From positions 1,947,501 through 2,011,500 of the forward strand of contig NZ_CP049107.1 in assembly GCF_011044255.1 (NCBI RefSeq): a stretch of 64,000 nt of DNA, given 5' to 3'. A program made the position numbers and the translations under genes. Under the pieces are notes generated by a model that saw only the letters and a list, made by a program, of their open reading frames with translations, made no database searches and was not told the DNA's origin. The DNA is from Rhizorhabdus phycosphaerae. Lineage in GTDB: Bacteria; Pseudomonadota; Alphaproteobacteria; Sphingomonadales; Sphingomonadaceae. Below, one piece after another: positions 55,453 to 64,000 of this stretch (within the stretch, counting starts at the first letter, position 1; each line of letters starts with the position of its first letter).

Positions 55453-56280
55453 GTGACGGCGCTCGCCGCCCCGCCCGCCACCCGGTGGAGACCTCTGGTC
55501 GCAGCCATCGCGCTGCTGCTGGCGCTCGTCGCGGCGTTTCCGGCGCTGGCGCAGAGCTTCCCACCGCTGACCGGCCGCGTCGTCGACCAGGCGAAGCTGC
55601 TGTCGCCAGAACAGGCGACCGCGCTCGAAACCAAGCTCGCGCAGCTCGAACAGCAGAGCGGACACCAGATGGTGGTCGCGACCGTCGCGAGCCTCGAAGA
55701 CTACCCTATCGAAGATTATGGCTACCGCCTCGGCCGCGCCTGGGGACTTGGCGACAAGAAGGCAAATGACGGGCTGCTGCTGCTGGTCGCGCCCAATGAG
55801 CGCAAAGTGCGGATCGAGGTCGGCTACGGCCTCGAAGGCATCGTCACCGATGCCTTGTCGAGCGTGGTGATATCGCGCCAGATCCTCCCCCGCTTCCGCG
55901 ACGGCGACATGGCCGGTGGTATCATGGCCGGCGCCGATGCGCTGATCCCGCTGCTCCAGCTGCCCCCCGACCAGGCCGAGGCGCGTGCGCAGAAGATGGT
56001 CGCCGAAGGGCGGAAACGCAGCGGTGGCGGCATTCCCGTCGCGCTGATTTTCTGGATCGTCGTGATTCTGTTCATCGTCGGGTCGAGCATCGTCAGCCGC
56101 TTCTCGGGCGGCCGGCGCTATGGCCGGGGCGGCAGCGGCCCGATCGTCCTCTGGGGCCCCGGCTGGGGCGGCGGCAATGACGATCATTGGGGCGGCGGCG
56201 GTGGCTGGGGCGGCGGTGGCGGCGGCTTCTCGGGCGGCGGCGGGTCGTTCGGCGGCGGCGGATCGTCAGGGAGCTGGTGA
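55453..56280 (+). CDS. TPM-domain membrane protein (YgcG-like)
   Basis: About 275 residues. Signal/anchor helix (PLVAAIALLLALVAAFPALA), then the TPM_phosphatase (YgcG) domain with GRVVDQAKLLSPEQATALETKL, LGRAWGLGDKKANDGLLLLV and EVGYGLEGIVTDALS, a membrane helix (ALIFWIVVILFIVGSSIV) and a Gly-rich C-terminal tail ending SSGSW. The GTG start at 55453 is 8 bp after lemA with GAGG upstream; the longer frame overlaps lemA. Such genes commonly pair with lemA. The exact role is unknown. Confidence 0.87.
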   Translation: MTALAAPPATRWRPLVAAIALLLALVAAFPALAQSFPPLTGRVVDQAKLLSPEQATALETKLAQLEQQSGHQMVVATVASLEDYPIEDYGYRLGRAWGLGDKKANDGLLLLVAPNERKVRIEVGYGLEGIVTDALSSVVISRQILPRFRDGDMAGGIMAGADALIPLLQLPPDQAEARAQKMVAEGRKRSGGGIPVALIFWIVVILFIVGSSIVSRFSGGRRYGRGGSGPIVLWGPGWGGGNDDHWGGGGGWGGGGGGFSGGGGSFGGGGSSGSW

Positions 56281-56960
56281 TGGCCGAGATCAGGGAAATC
56301 AGCGCCGCAGATATCGATCGCGTCACTGCAGCGGTGACGGCGGCCGAGGCCCGGACAGACGGCGAGATCGCAACGATCGTCAGCGAGCGTTCGGACAATT
56401 ATAATGACGTGCCGCTGATCTGGGCGGCGCTCGTCGCACTGCTGGCGCTGTCGGTCTATGCCGCGCTGCCGGAGTTCTACATCGGCCTGCTCGACCGGAT
56501 GACCGGTGGCTGGCATGTCTGGACGATGCGCGAGTGGCTGACGACTCTGGTCTTCGCCACCGCGATAAAGTTTCTCGCGACGCGCTATATCGTCGGCTGG
56601 TGGCCGCTGCGCATGGCGCTGGCCCCCGGCGCCACCAAGACCCGCCGGGTCCGTGCGCGCGCGGTGGCGCTGTTCAAGGCCTCGACCGAGCGCCGGACGC
56701 GCAGCCGCACCGGCGTGCTGATCTATCTGTCGCTGAAGGAGCATCGCGCCGAGATCGTCGCCGACGAGGCGATCGTCGCGCAGGTCTCGCCCGATGCCTG
56801 GGGCGCGGCGATGGCGGTTCTGGTCGACCATCTAAAGGCCGGGCGCCCTGGCGAGGGCATGGCCGCTGCCGTTACCGCAATCGGTGATGTGCTGGAGCAG
56901 CATTTCCCACGCACCGGGAACGACCCCGACGAAATCCCCAATCGGATGATCTGCCTGTGA
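56280..56960 (+). CDS. TPM-domain protein, second member
   Basis: 226 residues. An N-terminal TPM-like fragment (ISAADIDRVTAAVTAAEARTDGEIATIVS) is interrupted by two membrane helices (IWAALVALLALSVYAALPEF and the WLTTLVFATAIKFLAT region). The domain then continues (RTGVLIYLSLKEHRAEIVADEAI, SPDAWGAAMAVLVDHLKAG). This layout occurs in proteins encoded beside LemA and YgcG. The start ATG overlaps the TGA of the preceding gene by one base (TGATG), so translation is coupled. Confidence 0.83.
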   Translation: MAEIREISAADIDRVTAAVTAAEARTDGEIATIVSERSDNYNDVPLIWAALVALLALSVYAALPEFYIGLLDRMTGGWHVWTMREWLTTLVFATAIKFLATRYIVGWWPLRMALAPGATKTRRVRARAVALFKASTERRTRSRTGVLIYLSLKEHRAEIVADEAIVAQVSPDAWGAAMAVLVDHLKAGRPGEGMAAAVTAIGDVLEQHFPRTGNDPDEIPNRMICL

Positions 56961-57490
56961 GCGACGACGCCAACCCCGCCGAGACGATGTGGCAGGGGAA
57001 ATATATCACCGTCCGCCGCGAGGGCACGTGGGAATATGTCAGCCGCACGCGTGGCGTCCGCGCCGCCGTGATACTGGCGATCGATGAGGGCCATGCGATA
57101 CTCGTCGAGCAATATCGTGTGCCGCTGAAGCGCAACTGCATCGAACTGCCCGCCGGGCTGATCGGCGACACCAGCGAGGGCGAGCCCGACGAAGAGGCTG
57201 CTGCACGCGAACTGGAGGAAGAAACCGGCTATCGCGCGGCGCGGATCGAGACGATCGGGGAGTTTTCCTCATCGCCCGGCATGGTCACAGAGACCTTCTC
57301 TCTGGTGCGGGCAACCGGGCTCGAGCGGGTCCACGCAGGTGGCGGGGTCGAGGGCGAGAACATCACCGTCCATCGCGTGCCTGTGGCCCAGATCCCGGCC
57401 TTCGTCGCCGAACAGCGGCGGCTTGGCAAGATGATCGACGTCCGGCTGCTGCTTTTGCTGGCCGGCGACATATTGGGCGAGGACGCCTGA
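56957..57490 (+). CDS. Nudix hydrolase (ADP-ribose pyrophosphatase type)
   Basis: 177 residues. The Nudix box runs from GLIGD through DEEAAARELEEETGY, with the REx2EE core intact (roughly residues 66-91). SSSPGMVTE and the Pro after the box fit the ADP-ribose/NDP-sugar pyrophosphatase branch (NudF-like). It hydrolyses a nucleoside diphosphate derivative; the substrate is not certain. It starts with GTG at 56957, overlapping the stop of the previous gene by 4 bp. Confidence 0.9.
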   Translation: MSDDANPAETMWQGKYITVRREGTWEYVSRTRGVRAAVILAIDEGHAILVEQYRVPLKRNCIELPAGLIGDTSEGEPDEEAAARELEEETGYRAARIETIGEFSSSPGMVTETFSLVRATGLERVHAGGGVEGENITVHRVPVAQIPAFVAEQRRLGKMIDVRLLLLLAGDILGEDA

Positions 57491-57527
57491 ACGCCAGCGG
57501 GCGCCTTGCGGCAGCCGCCCGCAATCG

Positions 57528-57827
57528 TCAGAGGTTGATCGGACCCACCACGAAATTGTCGGCATAGGCCTGGAGCTTGAGCTTGCGCTCCGGCCCCGCG
57601 ACGACATGCGCGGTCAGGCCTTCGCGCTCGGCATAGGCCTTGGCGGCTTCCAGCGTCGGGAAAGTCAGCCGAACCTGGGCGCGCGTATCGCCCGAGCCGG
57701 CCCAGCCGGTCAGCGGATCGGCGCGCTTCGCCTCGGCGGGCTCATGCTCCAACACCCAGCTGCCCGTGCGGGCGCGGCCCGACTGCATGGCATTCTTGAT
57801 CTGCTGGTAGATTCGCGCGTGCGCCAT
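57528..57827 (-). CDS. Complex I accessory subunit, NDUFS4/ETC-1 type
   Basis: 99 residues. The sequence (MAHARIYQQIKNAMQSGRARTGSWVLEHEP, then DPLTGWAGSGDTRAQVRLTFPTLEAAKAYAEREG) matches the ETC_C1_NDUFA/NDUFS4 family, found in mitochondria and alphaproteobacteria. It would be a peripheral subunit of NADH:quinone oxidoreductase. It is encoded away from nuo genes. The frame runs back to 57890; Met 57827 is the family start. Confidence 0.88.
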   Translation of the reverse strand: MAHARIYQQIKNAMQSGRARTGSWVLEHEPAEAKRADPLTGWAGSGDTRAQVRLTFPTLEAAKAYAEREGLTAHVVAGPERKLKLQAYADNFVVGPINL

Positions 57828-57886
57828 ATGATCGTCCCGAAGGCATTGAAGCTCGAACGTCCCTTGCCGCACCGAGCCGACCCGCG

Positions 57887-60331
57887 TCAAGAACGCTGCG
57901 CGGCCTTCTTCGTGCGCAGCGTGGGATCGGCCGCAGCCGGATCGTCGGGCCAGGGGTGGCGCGGGTAGCGGCCGCGCATTTCCTTGGCTACCGCCGACCA
58001 GCTGCCCGACCAGAAGCCGGGCAGATCCTTGGTCGTCTGGATCGGCCGTCCCGCCGGTGAGGTAAGGCGCAGCGTCAGCGGCACCCGCCCCCCGCCGACC
58101 ATCGGATGCGCCGACAGACCGAACAGTGCCTGAGGCCGCACCTCGACCGCCGGCCCGCCCTCAGCAGCATAGTCGATAGGGTGGCGGCTGCCGGCAGGAG
58201 ACTGAAGATGTTCGGGTGCGAGCCGGTCGAGCGCCTGCCGGCCATCCCATCCGAGCAGGCCGTAGAGCGCGTTGACCAGGTCGCCGCCCGATATGTCGGA
58301 CAGCCGGCGCCGTCCGTCGACCAGCGGCGGGAACCAGTCGTCGAGGGTCAGCATGAGCATTGCATCGGACAGGTCGGGCAGGTCGCCCTCCAGCGTCGCC
58401 GCGAAAGCGGCACGCGCGCGTAGCGTCGTCGCAGCCTCGCTCCAGTCGAGCAGTTCCAGCCCGCGCGTCCGCACGGCATCGACCAACGCGGCAGCGATCA
58501 TTGCAGGCGATGCCGTCTCGTCGCGTCCAGCGGACAGGACGATCGAGCCCAGCCGCCGCTCACGCCGCGCCTCCACCGCACCCGAGGCTGGGTCGAAACG
58601 CGCCGTGCGCCGGACCTCGATATGGTCGGCGAACAGACGCTCCACCTCGACGGCCTCGATCGGCACCGCCGACAAGATGCGCGCGCCCGATGCGGCGCCC
58701 TGAATCTCGGCAACCGCGAGCCATTCTGTCCGCGCCAGGCTGGAGGTCGCGTCGAGGCGGAAGCCCCGTCCGCCGCTCGAGATCCAGTCCTCGCCCGAAG
58801 CGGAGCGGCGGCGCGCGACGCGGTCGGGATAGGCCAGCGCGACGCAGGCCGCGACCATCGCATCGTCCCGCTCGCCGCCTTGCCCCACCAGCCGCGCCCA
58901 GCGCGTCGCGAGCTGCCGCGCCGCATCCGCACGACGTCCACGCTCGCCACGCCAGCGGCGCAGGCGCAGCTCCAGATCGGCATCCTGGCCACCCAGCCCG
59001 CGCTCCGACAGCAGCACCGCAACCTCGGCGGCGGTCCCCGCGAAGCCCCCCTCGGCCGCGCGGATCAGCATATGGCCGAGGCGCGGCGGCAACGGCAGCG
59101 CCGCGATCGCCTTGCCATGGGCGGTAGGGCGGCCATCCGCATCGATCGCATCGAGCCCGGACAGACGCTGGCGCGCCTCGGCAATGGCGGCTTCGGGCGG
59201 CGGATCGAGCCAGCGCAGACTGGCCGGCTCGCTCACGCCCCACAGCGCGCAGTCGAGCGTCAGCGACGACAGATCGGTCTCGAGGATCTCGGGCGGATCA
59301 TAAGGTGGGAGGCCCGCCGTCGCTGCCTGTTCCCACAGGCGATAGACCACGCCGGGCATCTGCCGTCCCGCGCGCCCGGCCCGCTGGGTCGCCGCAGCCT
59401 GGCTCGCCCGCTCGGTCACGAGCCGCGTCATCCCCGCCGCACGGTCATAGCGCGGCCGGCGGGCGAGACCCGAATCGACGACGATGCGCAGGCCGTCGAT
59501 CGTGATGCTGGTCTCGGCAATGGAAGTCGCCAGCACCAGCTTGCGTGTGCCCTTGGGCGACGGCGCGATCGCCGCGCGCTGCTCGGCGGGGTCCAGCGAA
59601 CCATGGAGGCGGTGGAGAACGACGTCGGCGGGCAAGCCGGTCAGCCGCTCGGCGGTCCGCTCGATCTCCGCGACACCGGGCAGAAAGGCGAGCAGACTGC
59701 CCTCCTCTTCCGCCAGCGCGCGGCGGATCGCCGCGGCCATGTCATCCTCGATGCGCCGCTCGGCCGAGCGCGGCAGGTGGCGGATGTCGATCGGATGCCC
59801 GCGTCCGGCACTCTCGACCAGCGGCGCGCCGTCCATCAGCGTCGAGAAACGCGCGCCATCGAGCGTCGCCGACATCGCGACCAGCCGCAAGTCGGGACGC
59901 AAGGCGGCCTGCGCGTCGAGCGCAAGGGCAAGACCGAAATCGCTGTCGAGGCTGCGCTCATGGACCTCGTCGAACAGCACCGCCGATATGCCTTCAAGTT
60001 CGGGATCGGCCTGGATGCGGTTGACGAAGATACCTTCGGTCACGACCAGAATGCGCGTCTCGGCCGACTGCCGACTGTCGAGGCGGGTCGCATAGCCGAC
60101 CGTGCGCCCTACCGGCTCGCCCGCCAGCTCGGCGATGCGCTCGGCGGCGGCACGGGCGGCGAGGCGACGCGGAGACAGCAGCAATATCCGCCCGCTGCAC
60201 CAGTCTTCCCCCAGCAGCGCGGGCGCGACGGCGGTCGTCTTGCCGGCACCCGGCGGCGCCACCAGCACGGCGTTGGGCCCATCGCGCAGGGCAGCAAGCA
60301 ATTCCGGCAGGACGGCGTCGATCGGCAGCAT
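57887..60331 (-). CDS. hrpB: ATP-dependent helicase HrpB
   Basis: 814 residues, DEAH-box superfamily 2. Walker A is APPGAGKTT (about 25-33), the DExH box is LFDEVHERSLDSDF, then MSATLDG, and the second RecA domain has ATSIAETSITIDGLR and TQRAGRAGR. The HrpB-specific C-terminal part is present to the end. HrpB is linked to mRNA decay or surface functions in various bacteria; its RNA target is unknown. Its start is 23 bp from a palindromic element. Confidence 0.94.
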   Translation of the reverse strand: MLPIDAVLPELLAALRDGPNAVLVAPPGAGKTTAVAPALLGEDWCSGRILLLSPRRLAARAAAERIAELAGEPVGRTVGYATRLDSRQSAETRILVVTEGIFVNRIQADPELEGISAVLFDEVHERSLDSDFGLALALDAQAALRPDLRLVAMSATLDGARFSTLMDGAPLVESAGRGHPIDIRHLPRSAERRIEDDMAAAIRRALAEEEGSLLAFLPGVAEIERTAERLTGLPADVVLHRLHGSLDPAEQRAAIAPSPKGTRKLVLATSIAETSITIDGLRIVVDSGLARRPRYDRAAGMTRLVTERASQAAATQRAGRAGRQMPGVVYRLWEQAATAGLPPYDPPEILETDLSSLTLDCALWGVSEPASLRWLDPPPEAAIAEARQRLSGLDAIDADGRPTAHGKAIAALPLPPRLGHMLIRAAEGGFAGTAAEVAVLLSERGLGGQDADLELRLRRWRGERGRRADAARQLATRWARLVGQGGERDDAMVAACVALAYPDRVARRRSASGEDWISSGGRGFRLDATSSLARTEWLAVAEIQGAASGARILSAVPIEAVEVERLFADHIEVRRTARFDPASGAVEARRERRLGSIVLSAGRDETASPAMIAAALVDAVRTRGLELLDWSEAATTLRARAAFAATLEGDLPDLSDAMLMLTLDDWFPPLVDGRRRLSDISGGDLVNALYGLLGWDGRQALDRLAPEHLQSPAGSRHPIDYAAEGGPAVEVRPQALFGLSAHPMVGGGRVPLTLRLTSPAGRPIQTTKDLPGFWSGSWSAVAKEMRGRYPRHPWPDDPAAADPTLRTKKAAQRS

Positions 60332-60353
60332 GCCACGAGCTTTGGACCCATAA

Positions 60354-60494
60354 GCCCCTCCTTTTCAAGGGACGGGGAAGGGGTGGGTGCCGGCGGCAAG
60401 GGGCTCGATGCCCCTTGGCGACGTCAGTCAATCGACCGAAGACGCTCGCTTCGCTCGCGACCCACCCCCTGCCCCTCCCTTGAAAGGGAGGGGT
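60354..60494. repeat. Palindromic intergenic element (REP/MITE-like)
   Basis: Two arms of about 35 bp face each other: 60354-60388 (begins GCCCCTCCTTTTCAAGG) and 60460-60494 (ends CCCTTGAAAGGGAGGGGT). They match as inverted repeats with about five differences. The centre contains further hairpins such as GGGGCTCGATGCCCC and CGCTCGCTTCGCTCGCG. It lies between hrpB and the polyprenyl synthase gene. Its arms are C/G-rich like those of the element at 47.1 kb, but the sequence differs. Confidence 0.7.
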
Positions 60495-60505
60495 GAAAGA
60501 GCGGG

Positions 60506-61519
60506 TCAGTAGGCGCGCGCTACCGCGAATTGCGCCGCTTCCACCAGTGCGGCCTTGGCCATGCCATTGGGGAAGCTGGCGAGCGCATCGATCGCGCGCT
60601 GCGCATAATGGCGGGCGCGGGCGGCGGTGTCGGCGAGTGCGCCGGTCTGGCGCAGAAGAGCCGTCGCACGGACCAGATCCTCGTCCTCGTTACGCAGGCC
60701 CTCGATCGCCTCGCGCAGGAACTCCCGATCGTCGCCCTCGGCGCGGGCATAAGCGAGGATGACGGGCAGCGTCACCTTGCCGTCGCGGAAATCGTCGCCG
60801 GCATCCTTGCCCATGGTGGCGCCGTCCGATTCATAGTCGATGATGTCGTCGACCAGCTGGAAGGCGATGCCGAGATAGCGGCCATATTGGTCGAGCGCCT
60901 CTTCGACCGCGGGCTCGCGCTCGGCCACCACGGCGGCGATCTTGCAGGCGGCGGCGAACAGCACTGCGGTCTTGGCGGTGATGATCTCGAGATAGCGTTC
61001 CTCGCTCGTCTCGATCCGCCGCTGCGCGGTCAGCTGATTGACCTCGCCCTCCGCGATCACCGCCGAGGCATTGGACAGGATCCGCAGGACGCGCAGCGAT
61101 CCGTCCTCGACCATCAGCTCGAACGAGCGGCTGAACAGGAAATCGCCAACGAGCACCGAGGCGGCATTGCCCCAGATCATGTTGGCGGTGCGGCGGCCAC
61201 GGCGCAGGCCCGACTGGTCGACCACATCGTCGTGCAGCAGCGTCGCGGTGTGGATGAACTCGACCGTCGCGGCGAGCTTGAAGTGGCGCTGCCCCGCATA
61301 GTCGAGCAGACGCGCGCAGGCGAGCGTCAGCATCGGGCGCATCCGCTTGCCTCCGCCCGCGATCAGATGCCCCGCCAGTTCGGGGATCAGCGGCACGTCG
61401 GACTGCATCCGCTCGAGGATGACCGCGTTAACCGCGTTCATATCGTTCGCGACGAGCGCCATCATCGGCTCCAGCGACGGAGCGGCGGCGCGGCGGATCG
61501 GGGTAACAGTCGCAGTCAT
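60506..61519 (-). CDS. ispB: Polyprenyl diphosphate synthase (octaprenyl/decaprenyl)
   Basis: 337 residues. Both aspartate-rich motifs are present: LLHDDVVD (first) and LVDDIIDYE (second), with GGGKRMRPML and GRRTANMIWGN between. It extends an allylic diphosphate with isopentenyl units to make the ubiquinone side chain; alphaproteobacteria usually make the C50 chain, but length cannot be read. The frame extends 180 bp upstream; Met 61519 (MTATVTPIRRAAAPS) is the likely start, Met 61531 the alternative. Confidence 0.9.
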   Translation of the reverse strand: MTATVTPIRRAAAPSLEPMMALVANDMNAVNAVILERMQSDVPLIPELAGHLIAGGGKRMRPMLTLACARLLDYAGQRHFKLAATVEFIHTATLLHDDVVDQSGLRRGRRTANMIWGNAASVLVGDFLFSRSFELMVEDGSLRVLRILSNASAVIAEGEVNQLTAQRRIETSEERYLEIITAKTAVLFAAACKIAAVVAEREPAVEEALDQYGRYLGIAFQLVDDIIDYESDGATMGKDAGDDFRDGKVTLPVILAYARAEGDDREFLREAIEGLRNEDEDLVRATALLRQTGALADTAARARHYAQRAIDALASFPNGMAKAALVEAAQFAVARAY

Positions 61520-61683
61520 GGGCTTGCCCATGGAACCCGCGCGCGCGAAAGGCAAGCCCGGAGGCCACCTGTTTCGGCTCCAGCCGGGGCTTTTGGAAGG
61601 CCGGTCGAAACTCGCCCCTTGCCAAAGCGATGCGCTATACTCGATAGGCGGCGAACAGCAGAATCCGGGGGGCGTAGCGCCAC

Positions 61684-61968
61684 ATGGCCGACGAGACATT
61701 GAACCGCTATCGCGAGAGCATCGACAATATCGATGCCGCCCTGATCTTCATGCTCGCCGAGCGCTTCAAGATCACCAAGGCAGTGGGCGAGCACAAGGCC
61801 AAGACCGGCCTCCCCCCGGCCGATCCCGGCCGTGAGCAGGTGCAGATCGAACGGCTGCGCACGCTGGCCAAAAGCGCCAATCTCGACCCCGATTTCTCCG
61901 AGAAATTCCTGCGCTTCATCATCGACGAGGTGATCCACCACCATCGCAAGGCCGGCGCGGCCGGCTGA
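61684..61968 (+). CDS. Chorismate mutase (AroQ type)
   Basis: 94 residues, all helical. The AroQ pattern is YRESIDNIDAALIFMLAERFKITKAVGEHKAK, with Arg10, Arg27 and Lys38 at expected active-site positions, then RLRTLAKSANLDPDFSEKFLRFIIDEVI. It converts chorismate to prephenate for Phe/Tyr synthesis. It is free-standing rather than fused to prephenate dehydratase. It is divergent from ispB and precedes the WYL regulator by 24 bp. Confidence 0.93.
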   Translation: MADETLNRYRESIDNIDAALIFMLAERFKITKAVGEHKAKTGLPPADPGREQVQIERLRTLAKSANLDPDFSEKFLRFIIDEVIHHHRKAGAAG

Positions 61969-61992
61969 TCCTCCGACGGGCGGAGCGGGGCC

Positions 61993-62985
61993 ATGTCCTT
62001 CACCAAGGCGGTCGACCTGCTCCGGCTGGCGATGATGTGCAGCGGGCGGCGCGGCGTTTCGCTGAGCGAGGTCGAGGCCGAGTTCGCCTGCGTCCGCCGC
62101 ACCGCGCAGCGGATGATGGCCGCCCTCGAAGAAGCCTTTCCCGCCGCCGAGCGCCATATCGGCGAGGATGGCCGTCATTATTGGCGCCTGCCCGCGCGGG
62201 CGATCGCGCCCCTGCTCTCCCCCACGGCGGACGAGCTCGCGGCGATGAGCGCGGCGGTCGGCGAACTCGATCGCGCAGGGATGGCCGCCGAGGCGGGGCG
62301 GCTGCGCGCGCTGGGCCAGAAGGTCCGCGCCCTGCTGCCCCCCGACAAGGGCAGCCGGCTCGCGGTGGACGAGGAGGCGCTACTCGAGGCGATGGGCTAT
62401 GCCGCCCGCCCCGGCCCGCGTCCGACGCTCGATGCGGAGGTCGACGCCGCCATCTCGCATGCGCTGAAAGGCCCCTTCCACCTGCGCATCACCTATCAGA
62501 GCCGCGCCGAGAGCGCGCCGAGCGTCCGGACGATAGCGCCCTATGGCCTGCTGCTGGGGGCACGGCGCTATCTGGTCGGCATGGACCTGGCGCGCGATGA
62601 CGGGCGGCTGCGCCATTACCGGGTCGAGGATATCGGCGAGGCCGCCCCGCTCGACACGAGCTTCGATTACCCGGAAGACTTCCACCTCGCGGACTATGCT
62701 GAGCGCGCCTTCGGCTCCTTCCACAATGACGCCGAATATGGCGAGACCGTCTGGAAGTTCGCGCCCCACGCCGCCGACCGGGCGCGGCGCTTCCTTTTCC
62801 ATCCGCGCCAGACCAGCGAGGCGCTCCCCGACGGCTCCCTGATAGTCCGCTTCGCCGCATCGGGGCATCTGGAGATGGCCTGGCACCTTTACAGCTGGGG
62901 AGATGCCGTCGAGGTGCTCGCGCCGCCGGCGCTGGCAGAGATGGTGCATCCGTTCCGACGGACGGATTTCAAAGCGCTGCCTTAG
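61993..62985 (+). CDS. WYL-domain transcriptional regulator
   Basis: 330 residues. An N-terminal winged helix (KAVDLLRLAMMCSGRRGVSLSEVEAEFACVRRTAQRMMAAL, residues about 5-45) is followed by a WYL ligand-sensing domain (LRITYQSRAESAPSVRTIAPYGLLLGARRYLVGMDLARDDGRLRHYRVEDI) and a C-terminal WCX-like part (WKFAPHAADRARRFLFHPRQ). Such proteins control DNA-damage responses, CRISPR or phage-related genes in other bacteria; targets here are unknown. It follows chorismate mutase by 24 bp. Confidence 0.87.
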   Translation: MSFTKAVDLLRLAMMCSGRRGVSLSEVEAEFACVRRTAQRMMAALEEAFPAAERHIGEDGRHYWRLPARAIAPLLSPTADELAAMSAAVGELDRAGMAAEAGRLRALGQKVRALLPPDKGSRLAVDEEALLEAMGYAARPGPRPTLDAEVDAAISHALKGPFHLRITYQSRAESAPSVRTIAPYGLLLGARRYLVGMDLARDDGRLRHYRVEDIGEAAPLDTSFDYPEDFHLADYAERAFGSFHNDAEYGETVWKFAPHAADRARRFLFHPRQTSEALPDGSLIVRFAASGHLEMAWHLYSWGDAVEVLAPPALAEMVHPFRRTDFKALP

Positions 62986-64000
62986 GGTATTTCCATGGCA
63001 AGCTGTTCGCCGATAGCGGCGATCGGCAACAGGGCGCCGTCGGCCAGAGCAATGGCCGGCTTGTCCAGCATCTCCAGCAAATCCTCGGTCGAGATCGACC
63101 CGCCGGCTTCGGCTTGCTCCGCGAGGATGGACTCGGCGACGGCCCGCGCCATCTCCGCGCATTCGACCAGCCCCTGCACGAACGGCCGGTTGCGCAGCAG
63201 GAACGGCAGAGCGCACAGATGCACGCGCTTGAGGGCGACATCTCCGTCGCTGCCGCAAGTAAGATCCCCGGCGGGGTTGAGGCCGCTTTTCCAATCCTCC
63301 CCCTCGGCAAGCGCGCTGGCACAGAGTTGCAGGCGCAGCGTGGGAAAGGGGAAATGGTTGAGCGCCGCCGCCTGCGGACCACGCGCATCGATCAACGCGT
63401 CCACCCGACCGGTCCAGTTCGGCGAGCGCACCCGCCAGCCGAGATCGGAGCCGGGCGCGATATCATAGTCATCGCCCAGTGCGACCAGATCCGCGACGCC
63501 CGCCTCGTGCAGGGCGAGCATGCGTTTGATCGAAAGATGGGGAACGGCCGCGTAATTATCGGTGAATATGCGTTTGAGTCCGCGGTGCAGGCGGACCAGA
63601 TCCGCCGGCGACAGCGACGGTATCACCTGCGCGAAGACTTCATGCGCCCTGAGAATGGCTATACGCCACGATGGCGTCCGGTGATCGGAATGCCATGCCC
63701 TGACATCCGCCAGATTGGCACGCGCATGCGCCCACGCACCGCGCGCCCGACGGGCTGCGAAATAGCGCTCGGCGAAATCATCCGCTGTGGCATCCGCAAG
63801 GCCGATGGCTTTCGCCCATTTCGGATCGGAGGCCTCCAGAGCGCGCGCGAACAGCGCGAACAACCGATCCAAGTCGCCATCCTCGCCGCGCACGCTTGCG
63901 GCGGCTGCTTCGGGGGTGAGATGCTCGAGTTCGGGCAAGGGGTGCGGAAACCAGAAATCGGCTTCGGGCAACAGCCCATTCCGGCTGAGCAGCGTCGCAC
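62982..64000 (-). CDS. FAD/NAD(P)-binding protein, 5' end beyond the window
   Basis: The frame is open to the right edge. Its N-terminal visible part reads ATLLSRNGLLPEADFWFP, the segment that follows the second nucleotide-binding motif in COG4529-type FAD/NAD(P)-binding proteins, and no Met precedes it. Downstream regions such as MLALHEAG and VDALIDARGPQAAALNHFP fit the same family. Members are putative oxidoreductases of unknown substrate. It converges with the WYL gene, overlapping by 4 bp. Confidence 0.72.
   Translation of the reverse strand, partial: ATLLSRNGLLPEADFWFPHPLPELEHLTPEAAAASVRGEDGDLDRLFALFARALEASDPKWAKAIGLADATADDFAERYFAARRARGAWAHARANLADVRAWHSDHRTPSWRIAILRAHEVFAQVIPSLSPADLVRLHRGLKRIFTDNYAAVPHLSIKRMLALHEAGVADLVALGDDYDIAPGSDLGWRVRSPNWTGRVDALIDARGPQAAALNHFPFPTLRLQLCASALAEGEDWKSGLNPAGDLTCGSDGDVALKRVHLCALPFLLRNRPFVQGLVECAEMARAVAESILAEQAEAGGSISTEDLLEMLDKPAIALADGALLPIAAIGEQLAMEIP

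Overview
The window is chromosomal DNA from a high-GC alphaproteobacterium, most probably a sphingomonad (Sphingomonas/Rhizorhabdus type). This rests on the protein sequences, a circularly permuted two-piece tmRNA gene of the alphaproteobacterial kind with tag ANDNEALAIAA, an NDUFS4-type complex I accessory subunit, and the order opgG-opgH-kdsA beside kps-like capsule genes. The species assignment is inference. There is no integrase, insertion sequence, phage or CRISPR array.

Layout. 1-8.2 kb is a cell-surface glycan region: a Wza/KpsD-type export lipoprotein (cut by the left edge), a KpsT-like ATPase, two related GT4 glycosyltransferases, kdsA, and the osmoregulated periplasmic glucan pair opgG-opgH. 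8.4-9.1 kb is a VapBC toxin-antitoxin pair behind three repeats. 9.4-17.6 kb holds a secreted unknown, an SDR/NTF2-like pair divergent from a LysR regulator, an ABC-F ATPase, acs, a cytochrome b561 and a GST. 17.6-31.2 kb is the rplJL and rpoBC region, with an L10 leader RNA. A KatE-type catalase and an L,D-transpeptidase sit on the other strand between rplL and rpoB.

31.2-35.9 kb is the most unusual part. Directly after the rpoC terminator lies a small RiPP-like locus: a 49-residue lasso-type precursor, an asparagine-synthetase-like lactam synthetase without the N-terminal Cys, and, convergent to them, a two-gene unit of HPr-kinase-like and sulfotransferase genes. No RRE (B1) or leader peptidase (B2) gene is present. 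Its far side carries a decayed 103-bp copy of the rpoC 3' end (91/103 identical), followed by a copy of the rpoC terminator, in direct orientation. The locus is thus bracketed by rpoC 3' sequence, as expected if it was inserted there.

35.9-45.8 kb holds a chemoreceptor, a small secreted TPR-like protein behind a possible RBS-masking hairpin, a lipid-kinase-like protein overlapping a metallophosphoesterase, a GGDEF-like membrane protein with an atypical signature, tRNA-Asp, a PerM transporter, a SleB-like hydrolase, YbaK and a FkbM methyltransferase. 45.8-51.7 kb is an acyl-transfer module (acyltransferase 3, small membrane protein, MBOAT, two SGNH proteins). 51.9-64 kb holds a DUF885 protein, ssrA, mscL, LemA with two TPM-type proteins, a Nudix hydrolase, an NDUFS4 homologue, hrpB, a polyprenyl diphosphate synthase, chorismate mutase, a WYL regulator and a partial FAD/NAD(P)-binding protein. 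Two palindromic intergenic repeats (47.1-47.3 and 60.35-60.5 kb) look like REP/MITE-type elements.
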